Source of the DNA: CAZCGA01 sp964498075
GTDB lineage: Bacteria > Desulfobacterota > Binatia > HRBIN30
NCBI GenBank assembly: GCA_964498075.1
Contig: CAZCGA010000012.1
Location: 12,920 to 76,919, forward strand
Direction: 5' to 3'
Length of the DNA: 64,000 nt
Shown here in pieces: positions 53,276 through 63,071 of this stretch. The stretch's first letter is position 1; each line of letters begins with the position of its first letter. Under the pieces are notes generated by a model. That model made no database searches and had not been told where the DNA came from. It saw nothing but the letters and a program-made list of their open reading frames with translations. A program made the position numbers and the translations under genes.

Positions 53276-54901
53276 TCACCCGGCCAGCTGGCGGAGGAGC
53301 TGCTGCTGAAAGCCACCGAGGTCGCCGGGGTAGACCTGCGAGAAGGCTTCGCTGATGCTGCGCGTCCCGTCCAACGCCCGCAACAGCTCGGCGATCCGAC
53401 GCGTTCCATACCGATCGATGAGCGTGCGCACCGCGAGGTAGCTCTCGGCGTACGCCGTCTCGACTCGCCGCGCCGGCAGACGGGTGAAGGACCCGGTCAG
53501 GGCGTCGAGCGTGAAGAGCTCTTTGCCGGCGACGGCACGCTCGGCCCAGGCTTCGTGGTCGCCGTCCTGTTCCTCCTCGGCCCACACTGCGAGCCCTTCG
53601 TTGAGCCACACGGGACAGCGCGCGCCGGCCAGCTGCGCGACCAGACTGTGCGCGTACTCGTGGCGGATGATGCGTGCGAGGTTGGGGTCATCGGCGCTCA
53701 GGCCGCGCACCGGCAGCTTGATGCGCCCATCGAAGGCGGCCCCGGCCCAGTCGGGCGTCTGCGTGATGGTGTGGAAGTCCTGCTGCGTGTACAGCACCAC
53801 GGGTGTGCGGCCATCCGGAGTGAAGTGGAACTTGTCGCCGACCGCGTCGTAGGCATCTTCGAGCGCGTCGAGGACCACGCCAACGGAACGTCGGTCTTCG
53901 CTGTCGGCGAAGCTGACGACGAAGTGCGGGCTTTCCAGTTGTACGAAGTCCCACTCCGCGTCGACCTCGCGGCTCAGCTGCTGCAGCGTCTTGTCGAGCT
54001 CGGATCCGGTCGCACCGGCCTCCTTGGCGCGGGCCAGGAGGTCCAGGGCCTGCGGCCGCTGATCCTGCTTCAGGTACACCTGCGCCAGGGCCAGCATCAC
54101 GTTCGCGTCCGTCGGCGCCATCCGCAGCGCATCCTCGAGGGTGGCCGCCGCCGCCGCATAGTCGCCTTGGCGGAGATCGATGATGCCGAGTGCGTACGAC
54201 ACTTCGGCGCGCTCGCCCAACCGCGCGGCTTGGCGCAGATGATCGCTGGCGTCGTCGAGCTGCTGAGCGGCCAGCTCGGCGATCCCCCAGTTGAGCAAGA
54301 CGGTCTGCAGATTGCGCGTCAGCACAGGATCCTGCGGCGCCAGGCTGAGCGCCATGTGCAGCCGGTCGGCGGCTTCGCGGAACTGTCCGGACTCCGTCAG
54401 CCGCACGGCCTCGGCGTTGAACGCCGCCGTTGCCGGCTCGCTGACCAGCTCGCTGGCGCCGCGCAGCGGCTCCATCTGGGGCTGGACCAGTGCAGGGGCG
54501 GGCGGCAGGCGCAGCCGTTCGGTGGTGCGGTACCAATTGGCCGTGGCGGCAAGCGCCAGGACGAGCACGAGCGTGAACCGGCGGATGCCGGTGCGTTGCG
54601 GCGCCGGCGGTATGGCGACCGGCAGCGGGCTGTCGGGGACAGGGACGACGGATTCCGCCGGCGTTCCGGCATCGAGCAGAGCGACCTGTGCGCCCAGGCG
54701 CTGCAGCTCGCTGTAGATCCGTTGCGCGCGTTGGGGATCGAGCGCCGCGAACAGGCGCTGCGGCATGGCGGTATCGCGGTCGAGCCGCAGCGGTCCCGCC
54801 TCGAGGTGCGGTAGCTGGCTGAGATAGTCGAGTGCCTGCGCCGCCGCAAGGTCGTTGCGGAAGCCGAAGAGCACGATGTCGAAGACGTTGCCTTCAGCCA
54901 T
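53276..54901 (-). CDS. TPR-repeat protein with peptidase-MA-like metalloprotease domain
   Basis: 541 residues. A cytoplasmic N-terminal domain (MAEGNVFDIVLFGFRNDLAAA) precedes a membrane helix (LVLVLALAATANWY, about 110-125); then TPR repeats (about 150-300) and a gluzincin domain with RIIRHEYAHSLVAQL (HExxH) near residue 410 and the downstream glutamate in WLNEGLAVWAEEE. It would sit in the inner membrane with its protease domain outside. Substrate unknown; no close partner gene. Confidence 0.88.
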   Translation of the reverse strand: MAEGNVFDIVLFGFRNDLAAAQALDYLSQLPHLEAGPLRLDRDTAMPQRLFAALDPQRAQRIYSELQRLGAQVALLDAGTPAESVVPVPDSPLPVAIPPAPQRTGIRRFTLVLVLALAATANWYRTTERLRLPPAPALVQPQMEPLRGASELVSEPATAAFNAEAVRLTESGQFREAADRLHMALSLAPQDPVLTRNLQTVLLNWGIAELAAQQLDDASDHLRQAARLGERAEVSYALGIIDLRQGDYAAAAATLEDALRMAPTDANVMLALAQVYLKQDQRPQALDLLARAKEAGATGSELDKTLQQLSREVDAEWDFVQLESPHFVVSFADSEDRRSVGVVLDALEDAYDAVGDKFHFTPDGRTPVVLYTQQDFHTITQTPDWAGAAFDGRIKLPVRGLSADDPNLARIIRHEYAHSLVAQLAGARCPVWLNEGLAVWAEEEQDGDHEAWAERAVAGKELFTLDALTGSFTRLPARRVETAYAESYLAVRTLIDRYGTRRIAELLRALDGTRSISEAFSQVYPGDLGGFQQQLLRQLAG

Positions 54902-55056
54902 GCCGCCTCAGTGTAGGCTGCTTTCGTCGTTGCCTCAATGCGGGAGTGGGCGCAAGGGCAGTCCCAGTCGCTAGGTCACCAACTTGCTGGCGCCGCCCAA
55001 CTTGGAGTAGGTAAGCGCAGACCAAGCGGGAGTAGGGAACAACCAGCGAGGACAGA
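54902..55056. other. divergent intergenic region
   Basis: 155 bases between the TPR-metalloprotease and the helicase starts. GAGGACA precedes the helicase GTG. No motif or repeat identified. Confidence 0.4.
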
Positions 55057-58000
55057 GTGGCGAACGTCACAGCCAAGCATGAGCGCCCCGCACCGCGCCC
55101 GGATCGGACCGAGCACGTGTTGGCCCCCGCTCTCGGCTCGGGCATCCGCGACAATCACACACGCGGCCCCGTCGCCGACTTTCTCAGGAGCCACATCAAA
55201 ACCGACTCGCGCATGTCAGTGGTGTCCGCCTTCTTCACGATCTACGCCTACGACGCGCTCAGGCAGCACCTCGATCGCATCGAGCACATGGACTTCCTGT
55301 TCGGTGAGCCGCGCTTCATTCGCTCCCTGGACCCTGACAAGACCGAGAAGAAGGCGTTCATCATCGATGCAACTGGCCTGAAGCTCGCCAACACGCTCCA
55401 GCAGAAGCGCGTCGCTCGCGAGTGCGCGGAGTGGATCCGCCAGAAGGTGTCCGTCCGGTCAGTAAGGCACAGTAGCTTCCTTCACGGCAAGATGTACCAC
55501 ATCGCTAATGCCGGCGTTGAGCACGCGATTCTCGGCAGCTCCAACTTTACGACGCGAGGCCTGGGGCTATCTGCAGGCGGCAGCAACATCGAGCTCAACC
55601 TCATCGTCGACAGCGACCGCGACCGCGCGGACCTCAAGGCCTGGTTCGGGGCGCTCTGGAATGACGCGGATCTCGTCGACGACGTGAAGGACGAAGTCCT
55701 CCGGTACCTCGATCAGCTGTACCAGAGCCACAGCCCGGAGTTCATCTACTACAAGACCCTGTTCCACATCTTCGACCGATTCCTCGGCGACGCCGGCAAG
55801 ACCGATAGCGACATTGCCAAGACCAGTCTCTTCGACACCGGAATTTGGCGAGCCCTGTTCGAGTTCCAAAGGGACGGCGTCAGAGGCGCGATCAACAAGA
55901 TCCTCGCCCACAATGGCTGCATCCTGGCTGACAGCGTCGGCCTGGGGAAAACCTATGAGGCGCTCGCGGTCATCAAATTCTTCGAGCTGAAGAACGAGCG
56001 CGTGCTGTTGCTCTGTCCCAAGAAGCTCAGCGAGAACTGGGCCGTCCACCGGCGCAACGATCTGCTCAACCCGTTCGTCGACGATCGCTTCCGTTACGAT
56101 GTGCTCTTCCATACGGACCTGAGCCGCGAACGCGGCCACTCAGGCGACATCAACCTGGAGACCCTGAACTGGGGCAACTACGATCTCGTCGTCATCGACG
56201 AGTCGCACAACTTCCGTAACAACTCTCCTGGCCGGCGCGATGAGACCGGCACGATCGTTCGGCGCAGTCGTTACGAGCGGCTGATGCAGGAGGTTATCAA
56301 GGGCGGGATCAACACCAAGGTACTGCTGCTGTCCGCCACTCCGGTCAACAACGACCTCAAGGACCTCCGCAACCAGATCTACTTCATCACCGCCGGGCGC
56401 GACGACGCATTCAAGGAGTCCATCGGCATCGCTGACCTCAAGGAGATGTTGCGGCAAGCTCAGGGCCACTTCTCAAACTGGGCCAAACAGCCGACCGGTA
56501 AGCGCAAGACCGCCGAGTTGCTCGCCAGACTCGGCTCCGACTTCTTCAAGGTCCTCGACGAGCTGACCATCGCCCGCGCCCGCAAGCACATTCAGAAGTA
56601 CTACGACCACGAGATGGAGCGGCTGGGCAAGTTCCCCGAGCGCCTCAAGCCGATCGCGCTCTCACCGGACATCGACACGGCGGGCCGGTTCATGTCCTAC
56701 GACCGGCTCAGCCAGGAGATCGATGGCTACACGCTTTCCCTGTTCAACCCGTCCCGGTTTCTCCGGGATGATCTACCGGCCGATGTCCGAGCGGACTACG
56801 AGAGAAGGGTCGGCAACTTCACCCAGGCCCAACGCGAGAATTTCCTTATCGGCATGATCAAAGTGGGCTTCCTCAAGCGTCTCGAAAGCTCGGTTCACTC
56901 GTTCGCCCTGACGATGCAGCGCACCATAAACAAGATCGACGCACTTGAAGAACGCCTCCGCAAGTTCAAGGCGTATCGCGAGGAGCACCCCGAGGTCGAC
57001 GTGGAGGTGCTGAGCCCAGAAGACCTCGAAGACGAGGAGCTGCGTGACGCGTTCGAGGTTGGCAAGAAGCTCACGTTCAAGACGGCGCACCTCGACGTGG
57101 ACGGGTGGCTCGCGGCGCTCCGCCGCGACAAACAGCAGGTTAACACACTCTCCCTCCAAGCGAGGGATGTGGGACCGGAACGCGACGCCAAGCTCGCCGA
57201 GCTGAAGAGCCTGATTGGCGCCAAGGTCCGCAAGCCGACGACGAGCAAGGTCGGCCAACCCAATCGCAAGATCCTGGTCTTCACCGCCTTCGCCGACACC
57301 GCCGCGTACCTTTACGCCAACCTCCACGAGTGGGCGCAGCGAGACCTCGGCATCCATGTCGCGCTCGTCACGGGCGGCGGCGATAACAAGACGACCTACC
57401 AGCCCCAGGGCTATCGCCAGCACACCGAGTTCAACCACATCCTCACGAACTTCTCTCCGGTCGCGAAGCAGCGCGCCAAGATCCCCTCCATGCCGCAGGT
57501 GGGGGAGATCGACTTGCTGATTGCGACGGACTGCATCTCCGAAGGCCAGAACCTGCAGGACTGTGACTACCTCATCAACTACGACATTCACTGGAACCCG
57601 GTGCGCATCATCCAGCGCTTCGGCCGCATCGACCGCATCGGCAGTCGCAATCATTCGATCCAGTTGGTGAACTTCTGGCCAACCGACAACCTCGATCAGT
57701 ACATCACTCTCAAGCACCGGGTCGAAGCTCGCATGGCCCTCGTCGACATCGCCGCCACCCTCGAGGACAACCTGTTGAAGCCGGAGGAGCTCGAAGACCT
57801 GATCAAGGACGATCTTCGTTACCGCGATCGCCAGCTGCTGCGGCTGAAGGAGGAGGTGCTGGATCTCGAAGACCTCGACGATACCGTGGCACTGACTGAG
57901 TTCACGCTCGATGACTTCCGCATCGACCTGCTGAAGTACCTCGAAGCGAACCGCGCGCAGCTGGAGGAGTCTCCCTTCGGCCTCTACACCGTGGTGCCGC

Positions 58001-58455
58001 CACACGCGGAGATCCCAACGATCGTTCCGGGGGTGATCTTCTGCCTACGCCAGCGAGAGGGACAGGCCCCCGCCTCGAAGAGCCCGTCAACCGAGCAAGT
58101 GAACCCGCTGCATCCCTACTTCCTCGTCTATGTGCTGGAGAGCGGCGACGTCCGCTTCGGCTTCGTGCACCCCAAGCAGATCCTCACCATCTATCGCGAG
58201 CTCTGCGCCGGTAAATCAGTTCCGCACGAAGCATTGTGCAACCTCTTCGATCAGCTAACCCACAACGGCTCCGACATGGCTCCGTACGACCGCCTGCTGC
58301 AACGCGCCGTCGACTCGATCGTTGCAACGTTCCGCAAACGCGTGGCCGCTGGCCTGCAAGGCGGTCGTAGCTTCGTCATCCCTAGCCAGCGGGAGCAGGC
58401 GAGCGAGAAGACGGACTTCGAGCTGGTGACGTGGCTGGTCATCAAGTCGACATGA
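55057..58455 (+). CDS. PLD-nuclease/SNF2-type helicase fusion protein
   Basis: 1132 residues. An N-terminal phospholipase D-type domain has one HKD-like half-motif, HGKMYHIAN near residue 144 with AILGSSNFTTRGLG. The helicase follows: Walker A ADSVGLGKTYEALAVIKFFE near residue 290, DEAH-like VVIDESHNFRNN near 378, LLLSATPVNNDLKDL near 425, and C-terminal GRIDRIGSRNHSIQLVNFW with DCISEGQNLQDCDY near 830-870. This is the Swi2/Snf2-like group common in restriction and defence islands. The GTG start and GAGGA are consistent. Its stop overlaps the next gene by four bases. Probably acts on foreign DNA, but this is inferred. Confidence 0.9.
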   Translation: MANVTAKHERPAPRPDRTEHVLAPALGSGIRDNHTRGPVADFLRSHIKTDSRMSVVSAFFTIYAYDALRQHLDRIEHMDFLFGEPRFIRSLDPDKTEKKAFIIDATGLKLANTLQQKRVARECAEWIRQKVSVRSVRHSSFLHGKMYHIANAGVEHAILGSSNFTTRGLGLSAGGSNIELNLIVDSDRDRADLKAWFGALWNDADLVDDVKDEVLRYLDQLYQSHSPEFIYYKTLFHIFDRFLGDAGKTDSDIAKTSLFDTGIWRALFEFQRDGVRGAINKILAHNGCILADSVGLGKTYEALAVIKFFELKNERVLLLCPKKLSENWAVHRRNDLLNPFVDDRFRYDVLFHTDLSRERGHSGDINLETLNWGNYDLVVIDESHNFRNNSPGRRDETGTIVRRSRYERLMQEVIKGGINTKVLLLSATPVNNDLKDLRNQIYFITAGRDDAFKESIGIADLKEMLRQAQGHFSNWAKQPTGKRKTAELLARLGSDFFKVLDELTIARARKHIQKYYDHEMERLGKFPERLKPIALSPDIDTAGRFMSYDRLSQEIDGYTLSLFNPSRFLRDDLPADVRADYERRVGNFTQAQRENFLIGMIKVGFLKRLESSVHSFALTMQRTINKIDALEERLRKFKAYREEHPEVDVEVLSPEDLEDEELRDAFEVGKKLTFKTAHLDVDGWLAALRRDKQQVNTLSLQARDVGPERDAKLAELKSLIGAKVRKPTTSKVGQPNRKILVFTAFADTAAYLYANLHEWAQRDLGIHVALVTGGGDNKTTYQPQGYRQHTEFNHILTNFSPVAKQRAKIPSMPQVGEIDLLIATDCISEGQNLQDCDYLINYDIHWNPVRIIQRFGRIDRIGSRNHSIQLVNFWPTDNLDQYITLKHRVEARMALVDIAATLEDNLLKPEELEDLIKDDLRYRDRQLLRLKEEVLDLEDLDDTVALTEFTLDDFRIDLLKYLEANRAQLEESPFGLYTVVPPHAEIPTIVPGVIFCLRQREGQAPASKSPSTEQVNPLHPYFLVYVLESGDVRFGFVHPKQILTIYRELCAGKSVPHEALCNLFDQLTHNGSDMAPYDRLLQRAVDSIVATFRKRVAAGLQGGRSFVIPSQREQASEKTDFELVTWLVIKST

Positions 58456-59495
58456 GGCTCGCAGGAAGAAGGGCCGCCGCTTCGCCAGCCTCCCTCGACG
58501 AGCCCGCTTTCCGTGAAGTCGTCAGCCTGATCGAACGGGCCCGCCGACGTGCCTTTCACGCGGTCAACACAGAGCTGATCGACCTCTACTGGCGCGTCGG
58601 CGAGTACATCAGCCGCAAGCTGGAAGCGGCGGTCTGGGGTGAGGGAGTGGTAGACCAGCTCGCGCGCTACATCGCCCGGCATCATCCGGACATCAAGGGT
58701 TTCACCCGTGCGAACCTGTTTCGGATGCGGCAGTTCTTCGAGGTCTACCGCAACGACAAGAAAGTCGCACCACTGGTGCGACAATTGCCGTGGTCACACA
58801 ACTTGCTGATTCTCGCCCGCTGCAAGCGCCCGGAGGAGCGCAAGTTCTACCTCACGCTCGCGCAGCGCGAACGCTGGGGAAGGCGGGAGCTGGAACGTCA
58901 GCTGAACGGTGCCTTGTTCGAACGAACCGTTCTCTCTCCACCGAAACTTTCAAAAACCACGGTGGAGCTGCACCCGGCGGCCATCAGTGTCTTCCGGGAC
59001 TCCTATCTCCTCGACTTTCTCGATCTCCCCGAGGTCTACTCCGAAGCCGACCTGCAGGCAGCCCTGGTGGCGAGGATGAAGAAGTTCCTGCTCGAGCTGG
59101 GCCGCGACTTCTCTTTTGTCGGCGAGCAGTATCTGGTCCAGGTCGGCGGCAAGGACTTCCGCCTCGATCTGCTCTTCTATCACCGCGAGCTGCAATGCCT
59201 CGTCGCGTTCGAGCTGAAGATTGACGAGTTCAGGCCCGAGTACCTCGGTAAGCTGGAGTTCTACCTTGAAGCCCTCGACCGCGATGTCCGGAAGTCGCAC
59301 GAGCGCCCGTCTATCGGAGTGCTCCTGTGTGCCACCAAGGACAACGAGGTGGTGGAGTACGCTCTGAGCCGCTCCGTCTCGCCAACACTGATTGCCGAAT
59401 ACCAGACCCGCCTCCCGGACAAGCGACTGCTCCAGCGCAAGCTCCACGAGTTCTATCAGCTCGCGCTGCCTGTGCGGGAGGCGCCGCAGCAGTGA
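58452..59495 (+). CDS. DUF1016 (YhcG-type) PDDEXK nuclease-like protein
   Basis: 347 residues. N-terminal DUF1016-N helix bundle (IDLYWRVGEYISRKLEAAVW, WSHNLLILARCK) and C-terminal restriction-like domain with DFRLDLLFYHRELQCLVAFELK (Asp, then Glu-x-Lys). Members are thought to bind branched DNA or cut it, and are frequent in mobile islands. ATG overlaps the helicase stop as ATGA. Its end abuts the 5'-truncated methyltransferase frame. Confidence 0.92.
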   Translation: MRLAGRRAAASPASLDEPAFREVVSLIERARRRAFHAVNTELIDLYWRVGEYISRKLEAAVWGEGVVDQLARYIARHHPDIKGFTRANLFRMRQFFEVYRNDKKVAPLVRQLPWSHNLLILARCKRPEERKFYLTLAQRERWGRRELERQLNGALFERTVLSPPKLSKTTVELHPAAISVFRDSYLLDFLDLPEVYSEADLQAALVARMKKFLLELGRDFSFVGEQYLVQVGGKDFRLDLLFYHRELQCLVAFELKIDEFRPEYLGKLEFYLEALDRDVRKSHERPSIGVLLCATKDNEVVEYALSRSVSPTLIAEYQTRLPDKRLLQRKLHEFYQLALPVREAPQQ

Positions 59496-59502
59496 CGACC
59501 AT

Positions 59503-60785
59503 ATGGTTCACCAGGTGTGGCGGCATGCGGAGAAGCTCCGCGATCGCACCGCCTTTGAGCGCCTCTTCCGCCGCATCCCGTTCCTCAACGGCGGCCTGTT
59601 CGAGTGCCTCGATGACCGTGTCCAGAAGGGCAACTCGCCCTACACGGTCGAGGTCCGCATTGACGGTTTCTCCTCCGATCCAAAGAAGCAGCCCAAGGTG
59701 CCCAACTTCCTCTTCTTTGGTCCTGATCAAACTGCGGATCTTTCTGCCGCCTACGGCGACACCTCGCATGGCCGCGAGACCGTCCGCCCGCTCCTTGAGA
59801 TCTTCCGCGGCTACAAGTTCACCCTCACCGAAAACACGCCGATCGAGGAGGAAGTCGCCCTCGACCCCGAGCTGCTCAGCCATGTCTTCGAGAACCTTCT
59901 TGCTGCCTACAACCCTGAGACCCGCACCGTTGCCCGGAAGGAAACCGGCTCGTTCTACACGCCGCGCGTCGTCGTAGACTGGATGGTGGACGAAGCCCTC
60001 GTGGTCTACCTCGCAGGTCGCCTCGCTTCGTCACTCCCGGCACACGAGCAACCGCAAGCCGAGAACGGCGAGTCCAGAATTCGGCGGCTCCTTTCCTGGA
60101 GTGATGAACGCCACGACTTCAACGAGCGCGAGGTCAACCTCCTCGTCGACGCGCTCCAATCGCTCAAGGCGCTGGATCCCGCGTGTGGCTCCGGCGCGTT
60201 TCCCATGGGCTTGCTGCAGAAGCTCGTCCACCTTCTTCAGAAGCTCGATCCGGACAACCGCGGCTGGAAGCAGCGCCAGCTTGATGCTGCGCAGGCTATT
60301 GAAAGCGCCCCGGCCCGTGAAGCCGCCCTCGGAGCCATTGAGCGCGCTTTCGCGCGCGACAACGACGACTACGGCCGTAAGCTCTACCTCATCGAAAACT
60401 GCCTCTATGGCGTCGACATCCAGCCCATCGCCGTGCAGATCGCCAAGCTGCGCTTTTTCATCTCTCTCGTCGTCGACCAAGCCATCGAGCCCTCGCTGCC
60501 CAACTATGGCATCCTGCCGTTGCCGAACCTCGAGACCAAGATCGTTGCGGCAGACACGCTCATGGGCCTCAAGCGCGGCCAGCTCCTGCTGGGCTCAGAG
60601 CGCGTGCGTGAACTCGAACGGGAATTGCAGAAGGTCCGACATGATTATTTCACCGCCCGCCGTTACTCCGACAAGAAGGCGCTCCGAGCCCGAGACAAGA
60701 AGCTCTGTGAGCAGCTGTCGGAAGCTCTTGTGTCGAGTGGAGAGCTGAGCACGGCGGATTCAAAGCGGGTAACAGAGTGGAATCG
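59503..60785 (+). pseudogene. Eco57I-type adenine methyltransferase fragment, lacking both ends
   Basis: The frame gives RTAFERLFRRIPFLNGGLFE near its start, RKETGSFYTPRVVVDWMVDE, SAM motif I ALDPACGSGAFPMGLL (at about 60170-60210) and CLYGVDIQPIAVQIAKLRFF. Intact family members have several hundred residues before FLNGGLF and an NPPY catalytic motif after this region; neither is present. The segment stops just before NPPY would be expected (near ...RVTEWNRLDP), where a DUF29 reading frame begins in another frame. The open frame continues to 60957 with non-family sequence. Not active as a methyltransferase. Confidence 0.82.
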
Positions 60786-61186
60786 CCTGGACCCAACGCA
60801 CTGCGGAGTTGTTGCGCGGCGGACGCTTCGACGCGGTCGACGTCGAGCACGCAGCCGAGGAGATCGAGGACATGGGCAAGCGGGAGGTGAAGGAATTGAA
60901 CAGCCGCGTGCGCGTTCTGCTCCTGCACCTCCTGAAGTGGCAGTGTCGGCCTCGTAAACGGTCGCGCTCGTGGGCGGCGACGATTGCTGAGCAGCGGGAC
61001 GCGATCGCAGACGATCTCGAGCAGAGCCCCAGCTTGCGCCCGCGTCTGAGCCAGAACCTTCCGGAGAGCTACCGCCGCGCCGCGCGCCGGGCCGTGATCG
61101 AGACCGGACTGGCGCGACGGTCGTTCCCGACCCGCTGCCCGTACTCCGTCGAGCAGATCGTCGACGAGGACTTCCTGCCCGAGTAG
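60785..61186 (+). pseudogene. DUF29-family protein, N-terminally truncated
   Basis: The readable frame starts AWTQRTAELLRGGRFDAVDV and runs through EEIEDMGKREVKELNSRV, LLLHLLKWQCRPRKRSRSW and AEQRDAIADDLEQSPSLRPR to FLPE, a normal C-terminus. Intact DUF29 proteins start about 12-20 residues earlier, so its start codon was replaced by the join to the methyltransferase fragment. It could still be translated from an internal TTG near 60809. Role of DUF29 unknown. Confidence 0.75.
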
Positions 61187-61383
61187 CAAGGAGGCGCGTC
61201 CTCTTCATGGCGCTCGAATCTGTCGTTATGCAGCACCGTGGAGCAGTCCACAGTGGAGGTTGCCCCATGGGACCGCTGGGCTGACCTGCGTCCCTGCGCT
61301 CGCTGAGGCACCGCGGTCGCTCGGGTGCGCTTGAGGTGCCGGCGCCGGTCCGTGCTATGATTCGGCCGCTGTAAGGACTGTCG
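61187..61383. other. intergenic spacer upstream of second Uma2 gene
   Basis: About 195 bases with no family-like frame. Nothing else recognised. Confidence 0.4.
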
Positions 61384-61983
61384 ATGGCGACCCAAGCGAA
61401 ACCCCTCATCACCGGTGAAGAGTACCTGCGCATAGAGCGCCAGGCCGATGCGAAACATGAATTTCTCAACGGCGAGATGTTCGCCATGTCGGGCGCGAGC
61501 TTGGATCACGTAACAATTGCGTCCAACATCGTCGCTGCTCTGCACGGCCAGTTGCGCCGGACGCGCTGCACAGTTGGCTCCGCAGACCTACGCGTGAAGG
61601 TGCAAGCCAGCGGCCTCTACACCTACCCGGACGTGGTGGTCATCTGCGGGGCAGCGCAGTTCGACGCTGGTGACATCGCGGACACGGTGCTCAACCCGAC
61701 ACTGATTGCAGAGGTGCTCTCCGAGTCGACCAAGGACTACGATCGCGGTGGGAAGTTCGAGCACTACCGCAAACTGGAATCGCTGCGGGAGTACGTCCTG
61801 GTCGCACAGGACGAGTGCCACGTCGAGCACTTCGTCCGCCAGCCGGACGGTCGCTGGCTGCTGTCGGAAACCAACAGCCAGGACAACGTCCTCACGCTGG
61901 CGTCGATCAGCTGTCAGCTCGACGTGCGCGACATCTACGAGAAGGTCGATCTCACGCCTGCGCCGGCAGCTGGAAACCGGTGA
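61384..61983 (+). CDS. Uma2-family putative endonuclease (PDDEXK fold), second copy
   Basis: 199 residues: ITGEEYLRIERQADAKHEFL, GSADLRVKVQASGLYTYPDV and NPTLIAEVLSESTKDYDRGG, the normal order of the family with Asp and Glu of the nuclease core. It is closer to the classical cyanobacterial-type Uma2 than the first copy at 35011. No partner gene obvious; sits at the edge of the defence-like island. Confidence 0.92.
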   Translation: MATQAKPLITGEEYLRIERQADAKHEFLNGEMFAMSGASLDHVTIASNIVAALHGQLRRTRCTVGSADLRVKVQASGLYTYPDVVVICGAAQFDAGDIADTVLNPTLIAEVLSESTKDYDRGGKFEHYRKLESLREYVLVAQDECHVEHFVRQPDGRWLLSETNSQDNVLTLASISCQLDVRDIYEKVDLTPAPAAGNR

Positions 61984-62022
61984 TCAGCTAGAGCTGACGC
62001 GGGGAGGCGGCCCCTACCCAGT

Positions 62023-62331
62023 TCAATGCACCACCTTCGGCAGGTCGGTGGCGGCGTGGATCGGCTCGAACGCGGCCTCGTAGCGCGAGATGTTCTCCTC
62101 GATGGCCTTGAGGATGCGCTTCATGTGCTCCGGGGTGGTGATGACCCGCGAGCGCAGGTGGGCGATCGCTTGCCCTTGGGGGCTGCGCTGCGGCTGCACG
62201 AACAAGAAGTCGAGAATGAACTCCTCCTTGCGGTGACTGATCATCATGAGGTTCGCGTACACGCCACTGGCGTTCTGCGCGTCGATTTGGATCGAGATCT
62301 GGTTCTGCGGTTCCTTGGTTTCGTCTGCCAT
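62023..62331 (-). CDS. DUF3467 protein
   Basis: 102 residues: ISIQIDAQNASGVYANLMMI, EEFILDFLFVQPQRSP and RVITTPEHMKRILKAIEENI, the typical beta-sandwich-like DUF3467. Cytoplasmic, function unknown. ATG 62331 is chosen because upstream frame is shadow of the next gene. Confidence 0.88.
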   Translation of the reverse strand: MADETKEPQNQISIQIDAQNASGVYANLMMISHRKEEFILDFLFVQPQRSPQGQAIAHLRSRVITTPEHMKRILKAIEENISRYEAAFEPIHAATDLPKVVH

Positions 62332-62350
62332 CGGACCGGTCCTTTCATGC

Positions 62351-63031
62351 CTACAGTTTCTGCAACCACTCGACGCAGGTTGCCAGGATCTCTTGCCACA
62401 CGGAGCGCGCGTCGCGCTGCATCGCTTTGGGGACGTTGAACGAATGGTCGCCGCCCTCGATGACGTGCAGATCGATCGCCGCCGGCAACGGCTTGAGCAT
62501 GCGTTGCAGGAGATCGAGCCTGCACAGCGGGTCACGGGTGCCGGCGAAGAACAGCATCGGTGTGCGGATCTTGTCGAGGTGCGCGACGCGCAGCTTGTCG
62601 ACCTTGCCGGCTGGATGCAACGGGTAGCCGAGGAAGATCAGTCCGGCAACGGTTTCGCCCTTGGCGGCGAGGTGCGACGCCATGCGACCGCCGAGTGACT
62701 TGCCACCGATGACGACGCGCTGCGCCGCGATCTGCGCGTCGCCGCGGACCGCCTCGATCACGTGCGCGTAGCAGGCTTCGAGCACCGGTGCCCGATCGGG
62801 TGCGCGCCGGCCGGCTTCCTTGTAGGGGAAGTTGAACTTCACGCTCGGGTAGCCGTGCTCGGCCAGGCCTTCGTGCATGGCGCACAGGAAGGCGCTGTGC
62901 ATGTCGTTGCCGGCGCCGTGCGCCCAGATGACCGCGGTGGTCGGCCCGCGTGCCGGCCGTTGCGGGTACGCCACCACCGCCGACACCGTCTGGCCGTCGC
63001 CGATCGCGATCCGGCGTGGCTCAAGGTGCAT
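62351..63031 (-). CDS. alpha/beta-hydrolase (KANL3/Tex30-like, dienelactone-hydrolase-like)
   Basis: 226 residues. The oxyanion strand TTAVIWAHGAGNDMHSAFLC, nucleophile elbow VVIGGKSLGGRMASHLAA near residue 105, Asp in FFAGTRDPLC and His in HVIEGGDHSFNVP complete a catalytic triad. No export signal. Substrate unknown. Start chosen MHLEPRRIAIG. Confidence 0.88.
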   Translation of the reverse strand: MHLEPRRIAIGDGQTVSAVVAYPQRPARGPTTAVIWAHGAGNDMHSAFLCAMHEGLAEHGYPSVKFNFPYKEAGRRAPDRAPVLEACYAHVIEAVRGDAQIAAQRVVIGGKSLGGRMASHLAAKGETVAGLIFLGYPLHPAGKVDKLRVAHLDKIRTPMLFFAGTRDPLCRLDLLQRMLKPLPAAIDLHVIEGGDHSFNVPKAMQRDARSVWQEILATCVEWLQKL

Positions 63032-63071
63032 GCGCAGAACTTTCGTGGTCGCGGGGATTCTCCCCGCTCCT

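Noticed and set aside
55057..60785. A complete DISARM or BREX system
   Set aside because: No drmA, drmB, pglZ or brxC is present; only a helicase, a DUF1016 protein and a broken methyltransferase are visible.
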